Assembly (NCBI GenBank): GCA_032718475.1
Contig: JAUCBJ010004716.1
Span: forward strand, 1 to 34,671
DNA from: Nemertoderma westbladi
Lineage: Eukaryota > Xenacoelomorpha > Nemertodermatida > Nemertodermatidae
DNA: 34,671 bases
Reading direction: 5' to 3'
Part shown: in pieces, positions 9,740 through 19,316 of the stretch
Position numbering within the stretch: position 1 is the first letter of the stretch
How the letters are laid out: each line of letters starts with the position of its first letter
Translations under genes and position numbers: made by a program
The notes under the pieces: generated by a model
Told to the model about the DNA's origin: nothing
Databases searched by the model: none
Seen by the model: the letters and a program-made list of their open reading frames with translations, nothing else

Positions 9740-10525
9740 AAATATGAATTGTAACATCTCTATTTTTGATTTACACCGGTTTTTTGGTGTTAGAAATTGG
9801 ATGGAATTCATATAAATTGATTTAGAAATTTCAAACTTGTTTTTTTCGGTGGGTGCCAAATTTTGGTGCCAGCACCAAATTTTGAAATAAGTCAATTTGG
9901 TAAATTGATTGTTTGAAAGTTGTTTTTTACGCAATTGGGGTTTTTTGGGGTTCTGGATTCGATGAAATATATACGAGTTGCACCAAGCGTATCAAACTTG
10001 TATTTTTCGGTGCTGTGTGCAAATTTTGGTGCTAGCACGAAATTTTGAAAATCCATTCAATAGATAAAATTGCTTGTGACTATTTATTTCTTGCGTTTTA
10101 AAGGTTTATGGCTGTTCTGAATTCAATGGAAAATATAATTATCTAACTAGACATCTCAAACTTGTATTTTTCGGATGTGGGTGCAAAATGTGGTGCTAGC
10201 ACCAAATTTTGAAAACCATCAAATATATCGCTTGTTTCTTGCGTTATACGGGTTTGTGATGGTTCTGAATTCAATGGAATCAGTAAAAATTTCATAAGAG
10301 TTCTCAAACTTGTATTTTTAGCCGGTGGGTGAAAATTGTTGTGCCAGCACCAAATTTTGGAAAATATGCAAATTGATAAGTAGATAGTATCACCTTGTTT
10401 CTTGCGTTATATGGGTTTATGAGGGTACTGAGACCGATGGAATCAATAAAAACAGCACTGGACATCGCAAACTTGTACTTTTTGGTGATGGGTACGAAAT
10501 TTGGTGCTAGCACCAAAATTTGCCA
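9740..10525. repeat. five ~160-bp tandem repeats with a palindromic core
   Basis: The word CAAACTTGT starts at 9832, 9993, 10157, 10305 and 10468, so periods are about 161, 164, 148 and 163 bp. Each unit then has CGGTG.GGGTG, and a core close to TTTGGTGCTAGCACCAAA; this is a perfect 18-bp palindrome at 10500-10517 and nearly so in the others. The second half of each unit has TTCTTGCGTTATA.GGGTTTATG.GG, ending in a GATGGAAT word. Units have diverged considerably, which indicates an old array. No coding potential. Confidence 0.75.
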
Positions 10526-10926
10526 AATTACGCCGAAAAATACAAGTAGCAATGATCTGGCATATTAGAAAAGTATTCCATTAGAATCAGCGCCCTCGAA
10601 AACCTGAAAATGTGAATTTATAGCATCGTATAAGTGAATTAACAATTTTGTGTTCTAACTGAAAAGTGCTGGTTACTTGTTTTTTTCATTTTTTTCCTAC
10701 ACAGAGAGGACTAAACAACCATTTATAGTAATCATATCATTTTTAAATATTTTCCAATGTATTTTGCACCCCAGAAAACCTGTATTGAAAAATAATTAGC
10801 CGAAAATGTAACTTTCAAATTTTGTGAAAATTGTGCACTACTTGTAATTTTGGTGTTGCAATATAACCACCCCAGTACATAGCGATATCTTAATTGACTT
10901 GAACTTCAGATGGTCAAAGGGTTTAA

Positions 10927-11442
10927 CAGATTTATCTGAAGATTTATTAACAGATTTATTTAATAGATTCGTTTAACAATACTATCAATATTAATAATAT
11001 TTGTTAATATTTTGAACTTCAATGCTATGTTAAATGGACATCATTCTACTATATGTATTATTTAAAATACGGTATGAGAGCAATATTGCAAGAAGCAATG
11101 TCAGTGAGAAGAGGCAAGTCGTTTCCAAGGTCTACCCAGAGCTTGGTTTAGCCGAGACACGAGATTCTGAACTTTGCATTCCTAATACTCTACTTACCAA
11201 TAATACTTAAGCATAGTAGGGGCGGTATTTTGTACTTTTAATAAGTACGGACATTTCATCTTACTCTAGTCACGTATTTATAGTATGATACGGACAGTAA
11301 GGAAAGAGAAAATGAATTATTTCTCGCCGTTAAACGAAATATCTTATACTAAGTAATTAAGTAATAAAACACGAATATATTGCACTAATCTACTGAATAA
11401 TCGATAAAATATCATTCTACTAAATAAAATTAAAGAAAACGA
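10927..11442. other. element 1 interior without a gene
   Basis: About 0.5 kb of AT-rich DNA between the repeat element and the end of integrase. No feature recognised. Confidence 0.4.
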
Positions 11443-11871
11443 TTATAATAATAAAATTACATAGTAATACATACATAAATATAAAAATAAAAAATAAAAT
11501 AAAATATTCACACCGTACACTCCGTTCACTCCGTACGCTGTTACGCTGTCCCTAGATGTTTGTTGGATTTGGGAGGTGGTCGTGGGAAGGGTCTCTTGCC
11601 TTCCATAGTTACCGGACAATTCTCGGTCTCTTTCCAGTAAACATAAACGACCAACCGGGCGATTAAGTTGTTGCGTCTCGAACACAGATATATGAGTCTC
11701 GATGATGCGACCTGTCTGCCACCTCTTACGGGGAAGATCTGATTCCACGATTAGGACCATGTCTCCGGCGCTGACGTTTTCTTGCTGCGCAAACCACTTT
11801 GTTCGAAGTTGTAGCGTAGGAAGATAATGTTTTTCAAAATGGTCAGTGAAACGACGAGATAATAACTGCAT
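11443..11871 (-). pseudogene. element 1 integrase C-terminal domain (shifted frame)
   Basis: This frame carries the C-terminal domain typical of BEL integrases: FTDHFEKHYLPTLQLRTKW, then a GDMVLIV strand, PRKRWQTGRI, and RPVGRLCLLE. It overlaps the end of the main pol frame by about 120 bp. The main frame loses family resemblance near 11875, so a one-base indel there probably separated the two. The block between TGRI and RPV is shorter than usual. After the CLLE motif the frame continues into AT-rich sequence that is probably not ancestral coding. Confidence 0.75.
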
Positions 11872-14510
11872 AAGTTGCCAGTTTGTCGGCAGTATTCGTC
11901 TCCGTCTGTTATTTCCGACTGCGGGAGCATGGCTACAGGTTTCTTTAGTAGGAAATGCGCGGGTGGTGTTAGCGCTTCTAGGGAGTCGGGACTAGATGAG
12001 ACTGGCATAAGCGGTCTCTCGTTGAGATAGGCAGCGATTTCTTCCATTGACGTCCGCAAAAGTTCGTCGGTGAGATACGCGCGGCATGGCACTATGAAGT
12101 GAAATGCGGTCTTCACGCTTCGTATGAGTCTCTCCCAATTTCCTCCCCACCAAGGAGCGTCGGCAGCATTGAAGGTCCAGCTAGATGCTGTTACTCTTAG
12201 CTGATCGTCAACCTGTCTTTGGTTCCAATCCTTCACGTAAGCTTTGACCTCGTTATTGGCACCAATGAAATTTGTTCCTTTATCAGATCTCATTGTGTTG
12301 CTAGTCCCAAAACGAGCGATTTGTCGGCGTAAACTCAGTATGAAGCTGTTGGTAGATAGATCATTCACCATATCTAAATGGATCGCTCTACAAGTCATAC
12401 AGACAAAGATGATGCACCATCGCTTGACTCTAGTCCTAGCACGATATACTTCAATAGGGCCAAATAAATCCACACCAGTATTAGTAAAGGGTGGTTCATA
12501 ACAGCTTACTCGTTCCCTAGGTAATTCTGCCTCTCGCTGTGTCAAAGGCCTACTAAATGCTTTCCTACAAGGTATACAGTTACTAAGAACTTTGTTTAGA
12601 GCTCTACGGGGTTTATGGAAGTAATAGCGAGTTCGAATTTCACTAAGAACTCGTTCTCTACCAGCATGGTAAAGCTTACTGTGAACATCTACAATCATCT
12701 TGATCTGTATTTCAAGATTTCTAATGAGTATGGGAAACTTAGTGTCAAAGGACAATGGAGCATTAGTTAGTCTCCCTCCAACACGTATTAACCCATCTAT
12801 CATTGTGCTAGAGAAACGATCCCTTAAGCGCATCTGTGGATTTCTCAACAACAGGAAATACTTATCGGAATCCTCGTAACATTGCAGGAGTCTCAGTATC
12901 TGCTTGTTGGTATTATCATGTTCTTGGTAACTGATCTTCTCAGTCAGGAACCTATCCGGCACTCTATAAGTGGGAAGGTCTTTAGTAGCATGGACCTTTT
13001 CTGCTACTACTGGAGCGGTGTCATTAGCAACCTTCGTCCTGGAATAGTGTTGATGGAAGCATCTTTTCAAAAATACAATGGCCTTACAAAGCCAATTCCA
13101 GGAGCTGTAATGATCTATCGCTCTTTGTAGGAGAGGAGAGAGTCCTTGCGAGACATCTGGTGTTCCAGATTTCCAGTCTCTTTCTCTGATTTCTATAACG
13201 GATTTATTTGCATCTCGGTTAACATCCATGGGTGAGTTTATATCCACAGCGCCGTCACCGGATGCGTGTAGCACAGACAGATCTATCACTGGTTTAAATA
13301 ACTTTGATTTACTCGTCCGGGTTTTCGGTTTAAATTTCTCCACTCCCTTGGCTTGTCTAATTTCCACCGTGGTGAGATGAGGGGGCCATTCCTCCTCTTC
13401 TTTACTCAGGAAGTCGGGTCCACCTAACCAGTCTGGAGTATCTATCAATTCTTGAGGAGTTGCTCCTCTGGAAGCAATGTCAGCTGGATTAATCGTCCCA
13501 GGGCAATGTCTCCATTGATCTATATTAGAGCGACTGAGTATAATGGCTACTCTGTTGGTAACGAAGACGCTGAACTGACAGACTTCATTTGTTATATACT
13601 CCAGAATGAGTAAAGCATCAGTCCAATAGACAGTTTTCTCAAGTGGATAGTCGATCTGTTCTGTTGCATTCCGGCTGATGGCTGTAGCGTATAGAGCCGC
13701 CTTTAACTCCGCTCTAGGAACTCGTAGTTTGTTGTTTATTAGGGCCTTAGAAGCGACCAATGAAACTTTAATTCCATCTGGAGTTTCAACCCTCAGGTAG
13801 GCTACTATACCTATTCCAATATTGCTGGCGTCTCCAAACACATGGAGTTGATAGGAATACGTGGGGAGAACGTGACTAAAATATGAGCGGGAAATCTTAA
13901 AGTTCTCGATGGATGGTAGAGAATCTTCCCATTTCCTCCACTTCTTTAGCAGTTCTCCCTTGAGTGGATCATCCCACGAGTGGTTTTCGAGCCACATTTG
14001 TTGTACTAAGCTCGGAGCAACTAATATAACTGGGCTAATAAATCCCAATGAATCGAAATAAGTGCTCAGGATACTTAGACAAATCCGTTTAGTTCTAACT
14101 GGATTATCTCGTTGCTTTAATTGAAAGAATAGAATGTCTCTCTCCGTGTCCCATTTTAATCCAAGAGTCTTGGTTTCTGGAAGATCGTCCTTAATGAGGT
14201 CCAGGTCTTTAACACCTCGGTCTTCTACTGGTATCGATTCCAGGAACTCAAGGGAGTTGCTAGTGAATTTGGTTAGGCGAAATCCACCTCGTCGTAAGCA
14301 CTCGACCGTTCCCTTGGCAACATTTATTGCTTCTTCCACCGATGGAAGGGACTTTAAATTGTCGTCCATGTAAATATCCCATTTGATGTTGTCGATAACC
14401 GCTTTAGAGAAGGCTTCTCGATTGTCATCGGCAGTGGTACGCACTACCGAACAAGCGTTCAAGGGGCTCGAGATGATCCCGAAAGCCTGGATTGCCATCC
14501 AGTACTCCAC
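11751..14510 (-). pseudogene. pol: element 1 pol: RT core, RNase H, integrase
   Basis: A 919-codon uninterrupted frame. It starts inside RT, with YMDD at 14372-14361 (residues 47-50), followed by the A17/Pao block (TKRICLSILSTYFDSLGFISPV). RNase H shows FGDAS, PRAEL, YWTD and NPADIASRG. Next comes the W.GGPDFL...WP signature. Integrase has an HHCC zinc region (HSKLYH...CIPC), then D at 12470 in TGVDLFGP, D at 12284 in SDKGTNF and E at 12134 in WGGNWERLIRS. SDKG replaces the usual SDNG. The frame is the same as the upstream RT half but separated by a TGA at 14562-14564. Roles: reverse transcription, RNA removal and cDNA integration. Confidence 0.9.
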
Positions 14511-14561
14511 CGGTTTTAGGTTGAGGTCTCCTTCAGGCCACCACAGAAATCGTAGGCTGTC

Positions 14562-15128
14562 TCAATCCCTATCCAACGCTTTGACTTGAAGTAACATGCC
14601 TTCAATATCCGAAGCGAACGCGATCGAATATTGACGCAGTCTTAGTAATATTCCCAACAAAGATTGGAGTAAGTTGGGTCCCGGCAATAGTTCGGAATTC
14701 AGGGATTGTCCCATGTAAAGGGTGGAGCCGTCAAACACTACCCGGACTTCGTTTGGTTTACCGGGCTTGGGAACGTAATGATGTGTTAAATAATACGTTC
14801 TCTCCGTTATGGGTGTTTCTTCTGGAACTCGCTCCGCGTAGCCCTTGTCTATAAATTTCTTCAGTTGGGTTTTATACATTTCCCTGGCTTGAACGTTAGC
14901 CATCAGACGCCGATGTAGTTGTGCGATTCTTTTTTCCGCTAAAGGTCGGTTATTTACGAAGCTGGGTTCTCGTCGTCGGAACGGAAGACCAATCTCATAG
15001 CGACCTTCATCCTTCAGATAACGTGTGGTCGTTTCCTGAATCTGTTTGGCTCTCTCCTCTTCGACAGATAAAGCTTTGTCGTAGGAATTAGGCTCTACGG
15101 CTTCTTGAGCAAAGAATCGTACGGCGTG
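14562..15128 (-). pseudogene. pol: element 1 pol: N-terminal RT half
   Basis: Lies between two in-frame stops, TAA at 15129-15131 and TGA at 14562-14564, in the same frame as the protease and the RT/IN segments. It shows the BEL pre-RT block (DEGRYEIGLPFRRREPSF), RT fingers (YYLTHHYVPKP, VRVVFDGS, LNSELLPGPNLLQSL) and the first catalytic Asp in SDIEGMLLQVK. The text resumes directly after the TGA with SLRFLWW, so the stop is a point mutation within the RT domain, plausibly CGA to TGA. Confidence 0.85.
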
Positions 15129-15893
15129 TTAATCGCGTATTTTGTTATTATATCGATCTATTACTTCGTTTAATTCATCATTATACGTGAATTGTTCGCT
15201 ATGTTGGTTGATAATGTGACATAGGTTGACTTGGTTTAGCCAAGTTTGGTTCTCAGTGAGGAGATCAATGGTATTTTCCTCGTCATATAGGTTGCTTATG
15301 TCGTCGTTATCTGAGGAGTATGGGGTTTCCTCAGCTGGGATTTCTTCTTCACTTATATCTTCCTCCCATTCACTCACCTGGTGGGCTTGTTCACTTGAGA
15401 GTCTTTCCAGTAAGGTCCTATGGGAAGGTCCAGTGAAGTACCAACCTACTCTTGTTCTTCCCGCATATGTCTGGATTGGCTGCGGTCGAGCAGGCCGTTT
15501 TTCTAATGTCTCAAGCGCCTTGTGTGCATTTTGGCCGAGTAAAATCTGTACCCCTGGATAATCGGTCCTGAATCTAGGTATGTCGTGTTGCTGGGTATAA
15601 TGATCTTCGTCCCAGTTGTAAGGCTCCACTTGGCTAGTAGCAAAGTTCTTTATCGCCACCATCTTGATGGACCTTACGCTATGTTCTCCTAGTTCATCCT
15701 GGGGAGTGGACAACGCACCCACGTAGTAATCTGTGGCTACTGTGGATTTCCAAACCTGCATAATTCCGGAAAGGTTCAGTTTGGTTCGGAACTTTGGTTG
15801 TCCAGCAAAGATATCTTCGGCTAGGTCTTTGTCGATAAAGGTGCCTGTACTGCCGGAGTCGGGCTCACTGACTCGTACGGGTCCTGTCAAATT
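15129..15893 (-). pseudogene. pro: element 1 aspartic protease
   Basis: The pol frame begins where the Gag frame ends (Gag stop at 15865-15867). The catalytic triad DSG is at 15860-15852 in EPDSGSTGTFID. A second-lobe hydrophobic motif, VQILLGQN, follows, and then TRVGWYFTGP, matching the T.LGW...GP signature that closes the BEL protease. An acidic linker (EEDISEEEIPAEE) leads to RT. The frame stays open upstream to 16019, but that part overlaps the Gag zinc knuckles. The TAA at 15129-15131 interrupts the passage to RT. Relative to Gag, pol is in the +1 (equivalently -2) frame. Confidence 0.85.
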
Positions 15894-17240
15894 CTGTGTG
15901 CAGCAAAATATGATGTTTCGCGCCGCACTTAGCACACCACGCGTCTGAATAACCGGTCCGTCGTTGATGTCCTCATCTGAGGCAATTATAACACAACCGC
16001 TTATCCCACATGACATCACGTCTATCCTTCAGGGATTTCTTTAAGAATTCATCACACACACTCAAGCGATGTGGCCCGTCGCACAATACACATTTAGGTT
16101 TGATGTTACTTACCTTAACCTGTGTCGTGTTGTGTACACTAGCTCTTCCTTCGGGCTTTCTTCCATGAATTCTCTTAGGAGACGTAGGGGGAGTTGTTAC
16201 TTGTTCTCTCCTGTTACCGGTTCGAGACTTAGATTTACTTACGTCTTTCCTTACTTTATTGATGTAATAAGATCTTTCGGTGTCCTTGCCGCTGTTCTCG
16301 TCATAGGAAGTCTGGCTTTCGCCATCGTCCGTATAACACACTGGTGTTACCTTTCTCCTGGTAATGGGTTTTTTACTTACCTTACTTTCCGGTGTCTTCT
16401 CTCTGGACTGCTTTAGGAGCTGTAATCTTACCTCTCCGTTTAAGAACGACATGAGATCAGCCATGGTAGGGTCTCTTTGTTGCTGGTCCATCAGATAGAG
16501 AACCCTTTTGTCCCAGCGAGTACCTACTCCACCCTTTGGCAAAGTTGATGCTACGGCTCCAACAACCATAGAACTCTGGTATTCCTGAGACTTGCCTAAC
16601 CAATCTAGCTGTCTACAGATCTCCTGAATCTCAACGGAAAACTCTATAATCCCGCTGCTAAGAAACTTTCGGGGCGCTACTAATTTCGCATACAGATACC
16701 TAGCTATGTTATTCCTATTACCATACCTGATGTTTAGTGTATCCCAAACTTGTCTCAATCCGTCTGGATGTCCAATAAACTTTAACGCCATTAACTTGGG
16801 AGGTCCTTCCAAGCACTCGATGAGGAATCGTAGTTTCTCTCCGTTGGATAGGACGGAGTTCTGTATGTTATTTTTGTAATATTCATTAAAAGGTAACCAT
16901 TTCATCTCATCTCCATTGAACTTGACGACTTCTCCCACCTTTACCGTTTGACGGGCTTCAGTTCAAGCCATCTGACGTGTAAAACTTTCTTGAGCCATTG
17001 TGTTATTTAATATCGAATTATCGGTATATAAATTTCTCGGATTTATATCAGATCTGTATGGGATATCATTATCAACAGGCTTATTACTACCCTTAATAGG
17101 GTTTACTATAGGAGTTTATACTTCGCTAGCAGTATAGATGCATGTAGGCTCCACACCTTGCGCATGAAATACTTCAGACCTAACGGGCTGACACATTGTT
17201 ACAGGGGGTAGTGGCATACCCATTTGTATATTCACTAATT
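15865..17240 (-). pseudogene. gag: element 1 Gag core and CCHC region
   Basis: One frame from about 17240 to a terminal TGA at 15865-15867 is broken by TAA at 17118, TGA at 16965 and TGA at 15975 (first bases). It encodes a DUF1759-type Gag domain (VVKFNGDEMKWLPFNEYY..., LIECLEGPPKLM, YG.RNNIARYLYAKLV) and then zinc knuckles: CVLCDGPHRLSVC, CYNCLR with GH just after the TGA, and CAKCGAKHHILLH. An ATG at 16998 is a possible start, but the same frame is open further upstream and continues the previous Gag ORF with one frame change, so a single very long ancestral Gag is likely. All three stops can be explained by C-to-T change. Confidence 0.8.
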
Positions 17241-19316
17241 TATATTTTGCTGTACTTCTTGCAGCTCTAACCTACTCTCTCTTACTGTTCCCTTTAACAG
17301 CTGAACAGTCCCTTCCAATTCTCGGACTTGTTTGGAAGATCTCTCCTTGTGGTCTTCAAGTTGCCCGAGCAACTGCTCCATCCCCTGTCGTCCCTCGTCC
17401 ATCCACTCGACCGCGGAGGCGGGAGTCGCCAACGTAGTAGCGGGATGGCGCATCGGGATGATGGGAGACAATCTGTTAAGAATGTCTTGCTCGGCGTCCA
17501 GGATTATTTGGGATTCCGGCAGTTGTCTACTGGGCACAGGTAGTTTGGTACTGTGCAAAGGGAATTTAGAGTTAGGTTCTTGGAGCAAAGGGGTCTCTAT
17601 TAAGGGAGTGGCTTCGCTAACAGGCCTAATTATTTCTGGCTCATCTACTATAGTAGGGAGTCTTTCTACTCTAATAATCGGGGCTGTTGGTTCTTGATTA
17701 CTTAAGTCTACATTAGATAGCTCCCTTCCCACCGCAGAGGGTAAGTTAGGTAACTTCTGCTGGTGTGGCGCTCTTCTACGTCCACTTGAACAAGATTGAT
17801 TACCTTTACCTTCGGGGTCAGTTGTATCACCTTCATCCGAGGAAGTAAATCCCTTACTTCTGGGAGTAGATCGACTCAGTAGTTGCATCTGAGTAGCTGC
17901 CCTTTGTTTATTTAAGTAATCTTGTTTCGCCTGAAGGCTATCCAACTCTAGTTGGACTGTCGCTTCAGATGCCCTCCGTTCTGCTTCTGCCACTGCCGCT
18001 GCCGCCTTTCTTTCAGCTTCTGCTGCTGCAGCTGCCGCTTTTCTTTCAGCTTCTGCTGCTGCAGCTGCCTCTTTTCTTTCAGCTTCTGCTGCTGCAGCTG
18101 CCTCCTTTCTTTCAGCCTCTGCTGCTGCCGCTGCCACTGCCTTTCGGTCTTCTATTTGTTTCTTCTTTAATTGTTCTTCTTGGTCCATTGTGATGAGAAT
18201 GCTTTCATCAAATTTAGCCTGCTCCGCAGCTAATATTTCCGCATCTAAAGAGTCCAACACGAATTTGGCTCCCTCACTATTGGGGTGAAGTCCAGCTAGA
18301 CGTCTCCTTAGCTCTTTGTCACTTATAAATCGTTGATAATCCGACAGATAGATGTCAATAGCATCCTTCTTCTGAGGTTTCTCTGCTATCGCTTCTCCTT
18401 CCACATGAGAAAAGGTGGCATCTGTTGACTCTCCGTGGGTTATGCGTTCAGTTAGCTGAACCTCCCATTGTGTTGTTCCCTGGACCTTAACATTCACTCG
18501 TTGGAACCAAGTCTTTACAGCCACTTGCAACGACGTGTCTTGGCTTCTCTTCGAGGCCTCTTCAAAGGCTGAAAGGATTAACCTGATCCGCAAGATACAT
18601 TCTCTCACTTGATAAAGCAGATCTCCCTGCTCTTGAGGTCCTTGTGTTTGTTGGAATAAATGTTCTTCTAGTCGTTCCATGGAGTTGAAGAATCCCTGGA
18701 CATATCCTGCTGCTGACCCCTTCCATACAGCTGGATCTCGGGTGTCCCTTACTACCCCCATCCAGTATAAGTCTTCCCAGGCAGCTTCCAACAAGTTAAA
18801 CGGGAGTCCGGGTCCGGGGAAGTTCCATTGCGTCTCTACAATAGACCTTAGTTCTTCCATCAGGTATCCCGCATAACTGTCCCTGGTCGATCTCTTATTT
18901 CTCATCCAATCAGCTTGATGTTCCTCCACAGCTATCAGTACTCTAGTGAGTACGGCCCCAGGAAGAATTAGAAGTGGATCTGGATAAACCGCTTCTTCCA
19001 TCCTTACTCCGATTACGGGCGTTAACTCTTCAGTGTCGGAACTAGAGTTATTCTGCCATTGAGAAATAAGTTCTCGGTTCGGGTGCTGTTGTTGTTTAGC
19101 AGCCGTCTCTTGGTCTCGCTTAACTTGAGCCCTAGTGCCTATAATAGACCTATGGTGCTTTACCAGCCTAGGGTCTGATACCACTACTGTAGGAATGACT
19201 TTTCTTACAGTAGGAGGGGAATTAGACTTCGGTCTGAGATGTTCAATACTTTGATCTGGTTCACAGATTGTTCTTTCCAGGAGACTAACTGACATTGTTT
19301 GCTTTGTGTTAGACAT
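17235..19316 (-). CDS. gag: element 1 long N-terminal Gag extension with coiled coil
   Basis: An intact 693-codon ATG-started frame. The N-terminal ~115 residues are low-complexity. About 115-330 look globular and helical, with many Trp (WMRNK, WNFPGPG, WEDLYWMG, WFQRV). About 390-445 are five copies of a 12-residue unit, AAAAAEAERKEA, encoded by a 36-bp tandem repeat (about 17985-18145) that predicts an Ala-rich coiled coil. A Pro/Ser linker follows, then a second probable coiled coil at the C-terminus (MEQLLGQLEDHKERSS...). It is in the same frame as pol; the Gag core that follows is shifted by one base. I do not recognise the globular part. Self-assembly through the coiled coils is inferred. 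Confidence 0.75.
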   Translation of the reverse strand: MSNTKQTMSVSLLERTICEPDQSIEHLRPKSNSPPTVRKVIPTVVVSDPRLVKHHRSIIGTRAQVKRDQETAAKQQQHPNRELISQWQNNSSSDTEELTPVIGVRMEEAVYPDPLLILPGAVLTRVLIAVEEHQADWMRNKRSTRDSYAGYLMEELRSIVETQWNFPGPGLPFNLLEAAWEDLYWMGVVRDTRDPAVWKGSAAGYVQGFFNSMERLEEHLFQQTQGPQEQGDLLYQVRECILRIRLILSAFEEASKRSQDTSLQVAVKTWFQRVNVKVQGTTQWEVQLTERITHGESTDATFSHVEGEAIAEKPQKKDAIDIYLSDYQRFISDKELRRRLAGLHPNSEGAKFVLDSLDAEILAAEQAKFDESILITMDQEEQLKKKQIEDRKAVAAAAAEAERKEAAAAAEAERKEAAAAAEAERKAAAAAAEAERKAAAAVAEAERRASEATVQLELDSLQAKQDYLNKQRAATQMQLLSRSTPRSKGFTSSDEGDTTDPEGKGNQSCSSGRRRAPHQQKLPNLPSAVGRELSNVDLSNQEPTAPIIRVERLPTIVDEPEIIRPVSEATPLIETPLLQEPNSKFPLHSTKLPVPSRQLPESQIILDAEQDILNRLSPIIPMRHPATTLATPASAVEWMDEGRQGMEQLLGQLEDHKERSSKQVRELEGTVQLLKGTVRESRLELQEVQQNIN
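17985..18145 (-). repeat. 36-bp tandem repeat coding an Ala/Glu coiled coil
   Basis: About four to five units of CTTCTGCTGCTGCAGCTGCC-type sequence (plus strand) with TTTCTTTCAG spacers. Units are nearly identical, more so than decay elsewhere in the element would predict, which suggests recent repeat turnover. Confidence 0.8.

Larger units (their letters stand above)
9498..10922. mobile_element. candidate TTAA-flanked non-autonomous DNA transposon
   Basis: The segment is flanked by TTAA at 9494-9497 and at 10923-10926. Its ends are ACCC... and ...GGGT, so the termini are inverted. The right end, read inward, is ACCCTTTGACC. TTAA duplications with CCC-starting ends are the habit of piggyBac-type elements (Kolobok also uses TTAA). 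No transposase is encoded. Inside are a G-run/C-run palindrome at the left end and five ~160-bp repeats with a palindromic core. An alternative left edge is TTAA at 9485-9488 followed by CCCTATT. It sits in the 3' non-coding part of element 1, so it is probably a later insertion. Confidence 0.4.

Noticed and set aside
9740-10525. CRISPR-like array
   Set aside because: Units are about 160 bp, diverged, with no short identical repeats or unique spacers, in a eukaryotic setting.
17952-18193. Plus-strand Leu/Cys/Phe-rich frames
   Set aside because: They are the complement of the Ala/Glu repeat in the Gag of element 1; composition is an artefact of the repeat.
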